DNA of 11,278 nucleotides from Acidobacteria bacterium AH-259-G07 (GTDB lineage Bacteria; Acidobacteriota; UBA6911; RPQK01; JADFOI01). The DNA is taken from NCBI GenBank assembly GCA_027717925.1, contig JALLON010000064.1, positions 1 through 11,278 on the forward strand, given 5' to 3'. Under the pieces are notes generated by a model. The model was not told the DNA's origin and searched no databases. It was given only the letters and a program-made list of their open reading frames with translations. Positions 1-8,046 of this stretch are shown here, in pieces; the stretch's first letter is position 1, and each line of letters starts with the position of its first letter. The position numbers were made by a program, and so were the translations under genes.

Positions 1-938
1 AGAACCTTCTCTCCCTCAGGGGCTGCCAGGTCGTCGGGCTTTTTGACACGGATATCCACCGACTCCAAGAAATAGTACGCCGATTCAGCCTCCGCCCCTA
101 TGCCAGTGAGGGTGAGCTCTTCAGCGACGAATCGGTGGAAGCTGTTGTCCTCTCCACTCCCAGCCACATCCACAGGGAGCAGTGCCTGAAGGCCCTGGAA
201 GCCAACAAGCATGTCTTCGTGGAAAAACCTCTCGCCAGTAACATGAATGATGCGCAGGAGATCTTGCGTGCTTCGGAGGCCAGCCGAAGAGTTGTGCAGG
301 TGGGTTTTTGCGAGCGCTGCAATGTCAATTATCTGGAGGCCAAGAGGGCGATTGACCGTGGTCGTCTGGGCAGGATCCGGGCCATTCAAACTTCACGTTT
401 CGCACCCTATGATCTGGGCGATCCAACCTGGGATCTGGGGATTCTGGATGTAGCCGTTCACAACCTCGACTTGATTCTGTGGCTTACCGGCCGCTTCCCA
501 ACCTCTGTGTTTACCAAGGCAGTTCAGGTGTATCGCGACAGCTCAATCCCCCATGCCGGCGTCATTATTCTTAACTTTGAGGACGGCAGCTTTGCAACAG
601 ATCACATTTATTGGGTCAAGGACCGGGAGCACCCTCTCAGCCATTGTGCCCGCTCTCGCATGTTCATTCAGGGTGAGGAGGGCTGTTTTGAAGTTGATTT
701 GACCACCCGCCCATCAAGCCTGCTCGATCAGGAAGAATTCCGGCTTTTGGATTCGCTCGTCATTGGCGGACCCGAGTACTCCGGTTGTTTGAAGCTCCAA
801 TTCGAATACTTCTTGAGGTCGATTGAGGAAGGTGCCGAGGTGGTGGCACCAGTGGCGGATGCTGTTGCAACCCAGCGGTTGGTCGAGGCTGCCTTCGAAT
901 CACTTCAATCCGGCATCGAAGTCCCGCTCGTTGAGTAA
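1..938 (+). CDS. Gfo/Idh/MocA-family NAD(P)-dependent oxidoreductase, 5'-partial
   Basis: Seen: an open frame runs from base 3 to the TAA at 936-938, giving 311 visible residues with no stop before the window edge. The start and the GxGxxG dinucleotide loop lie outside; about 20-30 residues are probably missing. The visible part begins inside the Rossmann fold (VVGLFDTD, the acidic end of strand 2), continues through VVLSTPSHIHREQ and the family catalytic-lysine motif VFVEKPLA (Lys at visible residue 75). The C-terminal substrate domain contains LDVAVHNLDLILWLTG, matching the family's D-x-x-x-H-x-x-D segment. Known: the family oxidises or reduces sugars, inositols and related polyols in the cytoplasm. 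The substrate cannot be read from the sequence. A symporter reading frame follows 86 bases downstream on the same strand, suggesting a sugar uptake-and-oxidation pair. The GTG at 135 is internal, not a start. Confidence 0.9.
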   Translation, partial: NLLSLRGCQVVGLFDTDIHRLQEIVRRFSLRPYASEGELFSDESVEAVVLSTPSHIHREQCLKALEANKHVFVEKPLASNMNDAQEILRASEASRRVVQVGFCERCNVNYLEAKRAIDRGRLGRIRAIQTSRFAPYDLGDPTWDLGILDVAVHNLDLILWLTGRFPTSVFTKAVQVYRDSSIPHAGVIILNFEDGSFATDHIYWVKDREHPLSHCARSRMFIQGEEGCFEVDLTTRPSSLLDQEEFRLLDSLVIGGPEYSGCLKLQFEYFLRSIEEGAEVVAPVADAVATQRLVEAAFESLQSGIEVPLVE

Positions 939-1024
939 GACAGAGCCCCTTGAAGGAGGCGCAGCTAGTTCATCCGTTCAGGCAATACCACACGTGACCT
1001 AATACCGGTCCCGCGAGACGCAAT

Positions 1025-2808
1025 ATGTCCCATGATGTTCCCCAGGTGGCACTTCAGGCCATCGACTACCTGCTGATTGGCCTGTATCTGTCCGCCCTGA
1101 TTGGGCTTGGGCTCTACTACCGAAAGTACGCCCAGGAAGATCTGGAGCATTTTTTCCTGGCGGGACGGAGGTTTCCGGGATGGATGAGCGGCACCAGCTA
1201 TGCCGTCACATGCATGAATGCCGACGTGGCACCCGCCTATTGTGGCATGACCGTGATTACTGGAGTCTATATCTGCTGGTGGTACATTTCTCGCTTCGGT
1301 TTTGGCCTCATGATCGGGGCCGTACTGTTTGCCGTGGTCTGGTGGCGGCTGAAGATCTTCACCTCGCCCGAGTTCTATGAACTACGATTTGCCGGCTGCG
1401 CTGCGATCACTCTGCGCACCTGGATATCCTTGCGAAGTGCCTTCATCGCAGTGGTGGCCTGAACCGGGTCCGGCTTGCTCGGCCTTTCCAAGATTTCGGA
1501 ATCCGTGTTGGGGTGGGACAAACTGACTACTTTTGCCATAGTCCTTCCGGTCATTCTGTTCTATGTCATCCTCTCCGGATACATCGGCGTCGTATTGAGT
1601 GACCTCTTCCAGGCTATTATCCTGATCGCCGCGTCGATCATGATGATGGGTCTGGTGTGTCACGATTTCGGCGGGCCAGGCGGTCTCTACACAGCGCTGG
1701 TGAACCAGTACGGAGAGGCAGTCGTGAGCTGGCATCCTCCGCGGAGTCATGAGCTGCTGGGAGTTGTGGGAGTGATCGCGTGGACGGTGGGTACGGCGGT
1801 TGGATACGGCGGAGACCTGGCGCCCATGGCCGTTGCCATGGAGGGTCAGCGAGTGCTGTCCTGCAAGACTGCCCGGGAGGCCTCAAAGATGTACATCTGG
1901 GCCGAAGTGACCATGTTTCTCATGGTGGCAACACTGACCCTGCCTGCACTTGCGGCGATGGTGATGTGGCCGGGATTGCGCGATGGTTCTATCGACAAGG
2001 AACTGTCCTACGGAATGCTGATTGGCCACTATCTTCCACCGGGCGTGCTTGGTCTGGCGCTAGTGGCCCTTTTCGCTTCCATCATGTCGACAGTGGATTC
2101 GAACATGAACTTCGGCGGTCAGGTATTCATCAATGATGTCTACAAGCGATTGATACGCCCCGTCGCATCAACTCGGCATTACCTCCTGGTCGGCAAGTTG
2201 GTGATGTTCGTGATCATGAGTCTGGCGATCCTGGTGGCCACTCAGGACAGAACATCATCGACATTGTGGTCTTCATGCTCGGTTTGTCATCGGCTGAGAT
2301 TACAGCCAATTGGGGGCAGTGGTGGTGGTGGCGGTTTAATGCACCCGCCCGTTTGGCTGCTTCCTTTGGTGGTCCCTTGATCTTCCTGCTCAATAAGTAC
2401 GTGCTGTTCCGCTTTTTTATCCAGGGAGGTCAGGATACCGCCTATCTGGTCATACTCGTGTCAATAGTAGTCACGTGCCTGCTCTGGTTCCTTGTTGCCC
2501 TTCTGACCCGGCCCGATCCTGAAGAGAAGCTCATAGAGTTTTACAGGCGTACCCGGCCGATGGGGTGGTGGGGCCCGATAGCTGAGAAGACGGGCATCGA
2601 GTCTGCCGGACCGCGTCCGGTTTTCTCTGGACTTGGAATCGCCTTCCTGGGAACCGTGGCCGTGGCGGCAGGGACAATCGGCTTCTCTTGTCTGTACATT
2701 GGTCGCTGGGGTGTCACGGCTGTCGCTACCTTCATCGCCGTAGTCGCCGGCCTGGCTTTCAAACAAGCTTACAATAGCTTCCTGGCGTCGTCTCGGTCGG
2801 ATCTGTGA
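1025..2808 (+). pseudogene. Sodium:solute symporter (SSS/SLC5 family), broken by a nonsense codon and a frameshift
   Basis: Seen: reading from ATG 1025 gives a typical SSS N-terminus (YLLIGLYLSALIGLGLYYRK, then DLEHFFLAGRR). An in-frame TGA at 1460-1462 stands where the flanking sequence AVVA-x-TGSGLLGLSK wants a Trp (TGG). The same frame then continues through many hydrophobic segments to FINDVYKR, the family signature near helix 9. About bases 2245-2253 the sense moves to another frame (QNIIDIVVFMLGLSSAEI), equal to a one-base loss, and runs on to TGA 2806-2808. Repaired length is about 594 residues, normal for the family. Known: SSS proteins are inner-membrane Na+/substrate symporters for sugars, sialic acid, amino acids and others. 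Inferred: the substrate is probably a sugar, from the oxidoreductase upstream. The ATG has only a weak ribosome site. Sequencing error is possible, but would need two independent events. Confidence 0.85.
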
Positions 2809-2820
2809 GTGGTCCCCGCG

Positions 2821-3004
2821 CTAGCCCGGATTATTCATAAACTGCCGGCTGCAGTGCCGCCATGGCTCGCGCTGACTGCGTTACCCGTCCTCGGGCTCCT
2901 CGACGTAGTGCACGACTACGCCTGCGGGGCCCTCGGACGTAAAGCCTTGTCAGCACGGCCCTTCCGGCCCTTCGCTTCGGCACCCTATGCATAATCCGGG
3001 CTAG
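2821..3004. mobile_element. MITE-like element with 19-bp terminal inverted repeats
   Basis: Seen: CTAGCCCGGATTATTCATA at 2821-2839 is matched by its reverse complement at 2986-3004 with one mismatch (18 of 19). The outermost CTAG on each side could be a 4-bp target duplication, though CTAG is itself palindromic and so ambiguous. The 184-bp interior is GC-rich and contains a perfect hairpin at 2904-2920. No transposase is present. A short open frame across it on the + strand is not convincing as a gene. It begins 12 bases after the symporter stop and ends 30 bases before the stop of the convergent glycosidase gene. Inferred: a non-autonomous element mobilised by a transposase elsewhere; I cannot assign the parent IS family. 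Confidence 0.65.
2904..2920. other. Hairpin inside the MITE-like element
   Basis: Arms CGTAGT (2904-2909) and ACTACG (2915-2920) pair perfectly around the five-base loop GCACG. There is no T-tract after it on either strand, so it is not a canonical intrinsic terminator. Between two convergent transcription units it could still slow polymerase or form an RNA fold. It is most simply read as internal structure of the mobile element. Confidence 0.4.
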
Positions 3005-3034
3005 ATCTCTCCAGGCGACACTTGCTGCCAGGAT

Positions 3035-5539
3035 CTATTCCTTATTAAAGTAGGGGTTCGCCTCGCTGCCTCGAGCCGCCTGTTTGGGGCGGTCGCCTGG
3101 TTCATCTATTCCAAAGCCAATTGGATCGTCTTCAGCAAACGGTCGATCTGAACTTTGAGTTCCGACCTCCGCTCCCCCCGGGTCAATCACCTGTGGGAAG
3201 AAGCTCCGCGCCAGTCTGGCGGCTTGCTGGAGGTGATCTTGAGCCTGAATCAATAGCTCCCGGCCTGAATCGGGACTCCCAGTTTGGCGTAGCCGCATGG
3301 CTTCGTGAAAATCCATCAGTCCTCTGGCCATTGGGAGAGTAGTACGGGTGCTCTTTAGGAAAAACTCGATGTCCTCCCGGGCTGACGCGGCAGGTGACGA
3401 ATCAAGAGCCTCCAATAGATAAGCTTCCGCTTTTTCTGACATTTCCAGGATCAGTTGCCAGCGCTTCTTAAGGCGCCCATGCAGTTCCGGGCGACCCAAC
3501 CCCAGGCGCCTCATTTCCTTGAGATACGCCTCATTGGTGATCTCGTCATTCCAGGTCTTGGAGTCCACGCCGAGGCTACGCCAGTGATAGGGGACTCCAT
3601 AAACTTTGGGCCAAGTAAAAGGAAGGTAGTCCCATTTTCGGTTGTAGTAATAACGCCCCGGAGCGGTGGGGCTGGTTTTGTCCAAGAGTTCAGGAAGAAG
3701 GCGATACTCACTGTAGTACTTCATCATCGGCAATGCAGCCGACTTCCCGTAGAGGCTTTCACAGGCCCGGCGCAGAAAGCCTCGCTCTCCGAAGATTTCG
3801 ACAGGAAGAACATTATTGTGAGCTAGCCCGTGCCACTGATCGACTGCCTCCTTGTTGCGTCGAGGATCCCGGTGAAAACCGGAGCCGTAAACATTCCAAC
3901 TATACTCGGCATTGAGAAGGAGTTGGGGTTCCTGATAACCATCGCCGCCCGAGTTGTAGATACCCGATCCGCCCAGAAAGAGGGCATTCATAATGGGAGC
4001 CGATACCAACGGGTAGTCGTTCAGGAAGTGGCCGGCACCCGCAAGGAAGAATATGACTAACGGAAGTTCGACATCCGAAGCACGCATGACCGAGCTGAAG
4101 TGTTCGGTGAACCTTTTCCCTCCAAACGGTTGAGGAAAGACTTCACGGAACATGACCATCATGTTGGAGGTTTTGGGTAGCAACTTCCCGATCTTCCGCC
4201 ACAGCTCCACGACCTCGCTCCAATCCTCTGATGACGGGGAATCGGGGAGATAGACTGGAGAGACCAGAATAATCCGACAGTCCTTCGAGGCATCGTACCC
4301 CGTTTCCATGTTCTTTACCTGGTTGACAGCATTGACAAGCCAGGAATAACCATGGGCGAGCCCGGCGGCCCCTCCCGTGGTGGAATTTAGGTCGTCATCC
4401 GGCCAGCGGCTACGGCATCTGGGATCACGTTTTCTCCAGACGTCCTGGGTGCCTTCGTAGCCCCCAAAATCCTCGGAATGAATGTAAAGGGCGCCCGGCT
4501 CGACAGCTTCAACATACGCCTTCAGTTCCTCGGCCTTCAGACGATTCAGGTCATCGTTAGCGCGGCAGCTCCCTAGCTGGCTGGGGTCCACACCTGATTT
4601 CCCTCCAGGAAATCCCATGCAGGAATATACGGCGCCGTCGGGATAGCTCTCGCGGTTGTAAAAAACCCTCCCCAGGTACGCTCCTTCTTCGTAGAGCGGC
4701 CCTGTCTGGTAGGCCATTCCGTAACTGGCCCCGTAACCCCCGAAAACCAGAGAGATTCCACGTTCCCTGGCATAGGCATTCAGCCTCCCCATCAGGCCGG
4801 GGTATTCTGGAAAGCGCCGATCCAGGCTCCAGCCAAAGCCATCGAAGATGATCATATTCATCTTGTACTTTAGAGCCAGATCTATTTTCCGTTTGGAAAT
4901 CGTCTCAAAACCCTCCAGCCCCAGGCCCCGGTCGTAGGACCAGCGGTTGTTCTCAGCGTTAAGGACGAAATCCGCCATCCGGTATTCGAAGTGGGGATAG
5001 TCCCGGATATAAGCACGCCGTATGCTCAACCCTTGAAAACCCTCTTCCAACAGTTGCAACAGGGTCATGGCGCCATAAAGGATGCCTTGAGGCTGGCCGG
5101 CGATCAGCAAACTGTGAGCGTACAATGCGCGCAGGACGTAGCTCTGTCCTTGGCCGTCCTTGGAGAGGAGCTGCTGATCCAGGAAATTGAGCTCTTTCGC
5201 CAACTCTGCCTCAACCGGCAGATTTGCCAGGTGGATTTGAATCTCGCCATCGCCCCGAACCCCGATACCCACCTTGCCCTGGAGGCGAGAGTCCATTTTC
5301 TCAAAGGTGTCTTTCAGCATCCGAGCAGCCAATGAAACCTTGGGGTCCGGATCCGAACCGGTGACAATCCGGATATCGCCCGAGCCCGAGAGAACAATCC
5401 CGCCAGGCAGCATCTCAAGGTATTGCGGGGTAGGAATCAGGCCCCAGGCGCCGGAGACAACAGATTGGGGAGTGGACCCGGGGCTACCAAACGCCAAACT
5501 AGAAAAAGCGAGCAAGGCACCAATTCGGCCCGATTTCAT
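3035..5539 (-). CDS. Secreted GH20-like glycoside hydrolase, second of a tandem pair
   Basis: About 834 residues from ATG 5539, preceded seven bases away by AGGAGGG; an in-frame TTG at 5560 lies upstream but is less likely. Residues 1-20 look like a Sec signal peptide (MKSGRIGALLAFSSLAFG). Next comes a GH20b-like N-terminal domain (PTPQYLEMLPGG to GILYGAMTLLQLL, about 35-165). A TIM-barrel-like core follows: IRDYPHFEYR, then KYKMNMIIFDGFGW (Asp233), LVFGGYG, and ALYIHSEDFGGYE with Glu356-Asp357. A helical C-terminal region follows from about 680. Known: GH20 enzymes carry Asp-Glu in HxGGDE at this strand; here the order is Glu-Asp. Cysteines 307, 325, 375 and 421 have exactly the same spacing in the upstream paralogue. 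Inferred: an extracytoplasmic glycosidase, perhaps on amino-sugar glycans; inactive or binding roles are possible. It starts 17 bases after the paralogue's stop, so they are co-transcribed. Confidence 0.75.
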   Translation of the reverse strand: MKSGRIGALLAFSSLAFGSPGSTPQSVVSGAWGLIPTPQYLEMLPGGIVLSGSGDIRIVTGSDPDPKVSLAARMLKDTFEKMDSRLQGKVGIGVRGDGEIQIHLANLPVEAELAKELNFLDQQLLSKDGQGQSYVLRALYAHSLLIAGQPQGILYGAMTLLQLLEEGFQGLSIRRAYIRDYPHFEYRMADFVLNAENNRWSYDRGLGLEGFETISKRKIDLALKYKMNMIIFDGFGWSLDRRFPEYPGLMGRLNAYARERGISLVFGGYGASYGMAYQTGPLYEEGAYLGRVFYNRESYPDGAVYSCMGFPGGKSGVDPSQLGSCRANDDLNRLKAEELKAYVEAVEPGALYIHSEDFGGYEGTQDVWRKRDPRCRSRWPDDDLNSTTGGAAGLAHGYSWLVNAVNQVKNMETGYDASKDCRIILVSPVYLPDSPSSEDWSEVVELWRKIGKLLPKTSNMMVMFREVFPQPFGGKRFTEHFSSVMRASDVELPLVIFFLAGAGHFLNDYPLVSAPIMNALFLGGSGIYNSGGDGYQEPQLLLNAEYSWNVYGSGFHRDPRRNKEAVDQWHGLAHNNVLPVEIFGERGFLRRACESLYGKSAALPMMKYYSEYRLLPELLDKTSPTAPGRYYYNRKWDYLPFTWPKVYGVPYHWRSLGVDSKTWNDEITNEAYLKEMRRLGLGRPELHGRLKKRWQLILEMSEKAEAYLLEALDSSPAASAREDIEFFLKSTRTTLPMARGLMDFHEAMRLRQTGSPDSGRELLIQAQDHLQQAARLARSFFPQVIDPGGAEVGTQSSDRPFAEDDPIGFGIDEPGDRPKQAARGSEANPYFNKE

Positions 5540-5546
5540 AAGAAGT

Positions 5547-5553
5547 CCCTCCT
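5547..5553 (-). promoter_or_regulatory. Ribosome binding site of the second GH20-like gene
   Basis: AGGAGGG on the minus strand with seven bases to ATG 5539. It lies just upstream of that ATG, overlaps the intergenic gap after the paralogue's TGA at 5557-5559, and decides for the ATG over the in-frame TTG at 5560. Confidence 0.75.
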
Positions 5554-5556
5554 GAT

Positions 5557-8046
5557 TCAAAGGCTCATCTTGGCGAGCTTATCTCGCATAGTGTCGACGT
5601 AGAATTGCCACGACGACTGGTCTCCACCGCCCGGGTCGGTCATGTCAAAAGTGAAGGTTTCGTTCATAAAGCGTTCCACTTCATCGATCAGCCCTGTCGT
5701 CTCCTCGACAGCGCTGGTTGTGGCTCCCTTGTCAGCCTCTTGATAAGACTGATAGGCGCGGTAGAGAGCGGCCACGGCGTCCGAGAAGCGGTATCCGAGC
5801 TGAAGACGCTTGGAGAGATGGCTCAAGTCTTCCTCGTTACCGGTTTTCAAGTCGGCGGCCTTCAGGGCTTTTTCTACATCCTCGACCGCTTCCCGCGTCA
5901 CTTCTCCTCGCAGCTTCCACATCCGTTCCAGTTTTCGATAAAGTTCCGTGCTCGAGATGTCCGGAGGGCTTCCCGCATTGGCGGCAAAAGCGGCCAGAGT
6001 CTCCCCTATGTCGGTACTAGCAAGTTCCTTTTCCCAGCTTCGCTGTGCATTCGCCAGGTTGTAGAACATGGTGTTCATGGGGTAAATCTTTCCCAGCGTC
6101 CAGCGGCCATGGCCCTCTCGGTAGTAGTCAGGGGGAGCAAACTCACGCTGCTCCCGGGAGCGCCGGTAATATTGATACATGTATCTGCCGGCCTCACTTC
6201 CATACAACTTCCGGCAGGCATGACCCAAAAACCCCTTCTCCGAGAAGATCTCTTCCGGCTCGACCAGGTTAACCTGATATTCCCGAAAACGTCGCTCTGT
6301 TTCGATCTGTTGGGTCGGTTCCAGGAAGAAGTTGCGAGCCTTGAGCTTCCACGCGTACTCGGCATTCAGAAGTTGCAGAGGTTCCTGAGCAAAGGTTCCG
6401 GAGAAGTTGTAGAAGGTGGTCGCACCTGCAAAGCTGGAATTGCCAATTGGGGCTGCAGTGAACGTGGAATCCGAATTGTAGTAGTTAGCGCCCTCTACCA
6501 CAAAAACGTAGGTGCCGAAATCCAGGTCTTCCTCACGCAGCCTTTGGTTCAGCGCGAGAGGCCATGTCTGTCCGGGCCCTTCGAACGGAAACATCTCCCG
6601 AAATCCACCCTGGATTCTGGGCCCCTGATACTTGAGCTGCCTGAAGATGTTGACCCAGAGTTCCCGTACATTGTTCCAGTCCTGCCGGGCAGCCTCGATG
6701 GAATCGTGATGGTAAGGTGTTTTTCCGACTCCAAAGGCCATATAGACCGGTGAAATCAGCACTATGATGCAGTCCCTGGAGGCGTTGTAACCGGTCTCTT
6801 CATTCTTGACCGAGTAGATGGCATCCAACAGGCTGTTGTACCCGTGAGCTAGACCTCCTGCCCCGCCGTCCATTGCCTTCAAATCGTCGTTGGGCCAGCG
6901 CTTGCGGCAACCTTCGTCGCGAAGCTCCCATTCCGTCTGAGTCCTGGAATAGAGGCCCAGGTCCTCGTGGTGAATGTAAAGAGCTCCGGGCTCCACGGCC
7001 TGCACGAAGGCCGCGAGCTCCTCCTGTTTGAGCTGGTTCAACTCTTCATTACTGCGACAGGTTCCCAGGGTTCGCGGTGGAAAGCGCTCGTTTTGTCGCG
7101 CTATGCCAATGCAGGAGTAGATCTCTCCGTCCGGATAGGAGCGGCGATTGTAGAACAGTCTCCCCCGATAGGCGGGACTATTGAAAAAGCCCTGGTACGT
7201 CCCCAGTCCGTAGCCGGAACCATATCCACCGAAGAATAAGTGGATGCCCCTTTGCCGTGCGTACTGGTTTAAGGATCGCATCAAGTCGGCATATTTCGGT
7301 TCCATCGTCCAGCCGAAGCCGTCGAACTGGACTGCGTTGATTTTATATTTCAAGCAGAAGTCCAGCTTCCTTTTGATTCGTCGGATGAAGTTGTCCCGGC
7401 CGTCGCCGTAGTCATACCCCCAACGATTGGATTCCACATTCTGCAGCCAATCGGCGGCCACGCGGTATTTGATATCGGGAAAGTCCCGGACGTGCACTTT
7501 TGCCAACTCCAGCCTGCCCTCCGAGGAGTCCAGCAACTGGATCAAGGTAGTGGCCGCGTAGAGGACACCCTGATCGGTGGGCCCCACCAGCACCACATCC
7601 CGGTCTGCGACCCGAATCAGGTAGCTCTGCTCCGTTTCTTCGGGATCACGCAGAACGTCAAGATCTCCACTATCCAGATTCTCCAGCATTGGTTGGGTGG
7701 CCTCCTCCCCCTGCCAGAGCAGGAGGTGGATCTTCAAAGCCGCGCTTTCAGCTGCGCCCGCGGCTTCTGTCGTGGAGACCAGGTCTGTCCTTCCCGTCAA
7801 CTCTGCAAGCCGCTCCCGGACGAGGTCGGCTGCCAGTTGCACCTTCAAAGAGGGGCCTTCGGGCAGCAGGATGACCACGCTGCCCGGACCTTCCGGGATC
7901 GCGACCGGCGCGCCAACAACAACCATCGATCGCGGATCCGGGATCACATAAGGCAGCGAAGCAGTATCCATGTCAGGTTGTTGGCAAGCACCTCCCAAAA
8001 GGAACCCAATAGCCACTGGTGTCGTGAAACACAGTCTCCTAAGCAT
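5557..8046 (-). CDS. GH20-like glycoside hydrolase, probable lipoprotein, first of a tandem pair
   Basis: About 829 residues from ATG 8046, chosen because AAGGAGG sits nine bases upstream; the frame is open to 8109 but that part overlaps the preceding gene. The N-terminus MLRRLCFTTPVAIGFLLGGAC fits a lipoprotein signal, with Cys21 as a possible lipid anchor (a loose lipobox, G-G-A-C). A GH20b-like domain follows (about 30-175, ending GVLYAATTLIQLL), then a barrel-like core: VRDFPDIKYR, KYKINAVQFDGFGW (Asp242), LFFGGYG, and ALYIHHEDLGLY with Glu361-Asp362. A helical C-terminal part ends in DPGGGDQSSW. It shares long conserved blocks with the downstream paralogue, including AHGY and LNAEYAW, and four cysteines (312, 330, 380, 426) with identical spacing. 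Known: GH20 enzymes cleave N-acetylhexosamines. Inferred: an envelope-anchored glycosidase or glycan-binding protein of a divergent branch. The stop TGA overlaps the next gene's leader. Confidence 0.75.
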   Translation of the reverse strand: MLRRLCFTTPVAIGFLLGGACQQPDMDTASLPYVIPDPRSMVVVGAPVAIPEGPGSVVILLPEGPSLKVQLAADLVRERLAELTGRTDLVSTTEAAGAAESAALKIHLLLWQGEEATQPMLENLDSGDLDVLRDPEETEQSYLIRVADRDVVLVGPTDQGVLYAATTLIQLLDSSEGRLELAKVHVRDFPDIKYRVAADWLQNVESNRWGYDYGDGRDNFIRRIKRKLDFCLKYKINAVQFDGFGWTMEPKYADLMRSLNQYARQRGIHLFFGGYGSGYGLGTYQGFFNSPAYRGRLFYNRRSYPDGEIYSCIGIARQNERFPPRTLGTCRSNEELNQLKQEELAAFVQAVEPGALYIHHEDLGLYSRTQTEWELRDEGCRKRWPNDDLKAMDGGAGGLAHGYNSLLDAIYSVKNEETGYNASRDCIIVLISPVYMAFGVGKTPYHHDSIEAARQDWNNVRELWVNIFRQLKYQGPRIQGGFREMFPFEGPGQTWPLALNQRLREEDLDFGTYVFVVEGANYYNSDSTFTAAPIGNSSFAGATTFYNFSGTFAQEPLQLLNAEYAWKLKARNFFLEPTQQIETERRFREYQVNLVEPEEIFSEKGFLGHACRKLYGSEAGRYMYQYYRRSREQREFAPPDYYREGHGRWTLGKIYPMNTMFYNLANAQRSWEKELASTDIGETLAAFAANAGSPPDISSTELYRKLERMWKLRGEVTREAVEDVEKALKAADLKTGNEEDLSHLSKRLQLGYRFSDAVAALYRAYQSYQEADKGATTSAVEETTGLIDEVERFMNETFTFDMTDPGGGDQSSWQFYVDTMRDKLAKMSL

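Noticed and set aside
1460..1462. TGA in the symporter read as tryptophan or selenocysteine by recoding
   Set aside because: TGA ends the first GH20-like gene cleanly just before the next gene's leader, and Trp is written TGG throughout the intact genes. No selenocysteine insertion hairpin is evident after it, and the position wants Trp, not Cys.
2240..2270. Programmed ribosomal frameshift in the symporter
   Set aside because: No slippery heptamer is present near the change of frame, and the gene also has a nonsense codon upstream, which fits decay better.
2809..2994. A 61-codon open frame on the + strand after the symporter
   Set aside because: It lies almost wholly inside the inverted-repeat element, has no ribosome site and has repeat-driven composition.
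5605..6753. A 382-codon open frame on the + strand, antisense to the first GH20-like gene
   Set aside because: The minus-strand gene has a clear paralogue next to it, conserved motifs and a ribosome site. The antisense frame is a by-product of its codon use, with no domain likeness.
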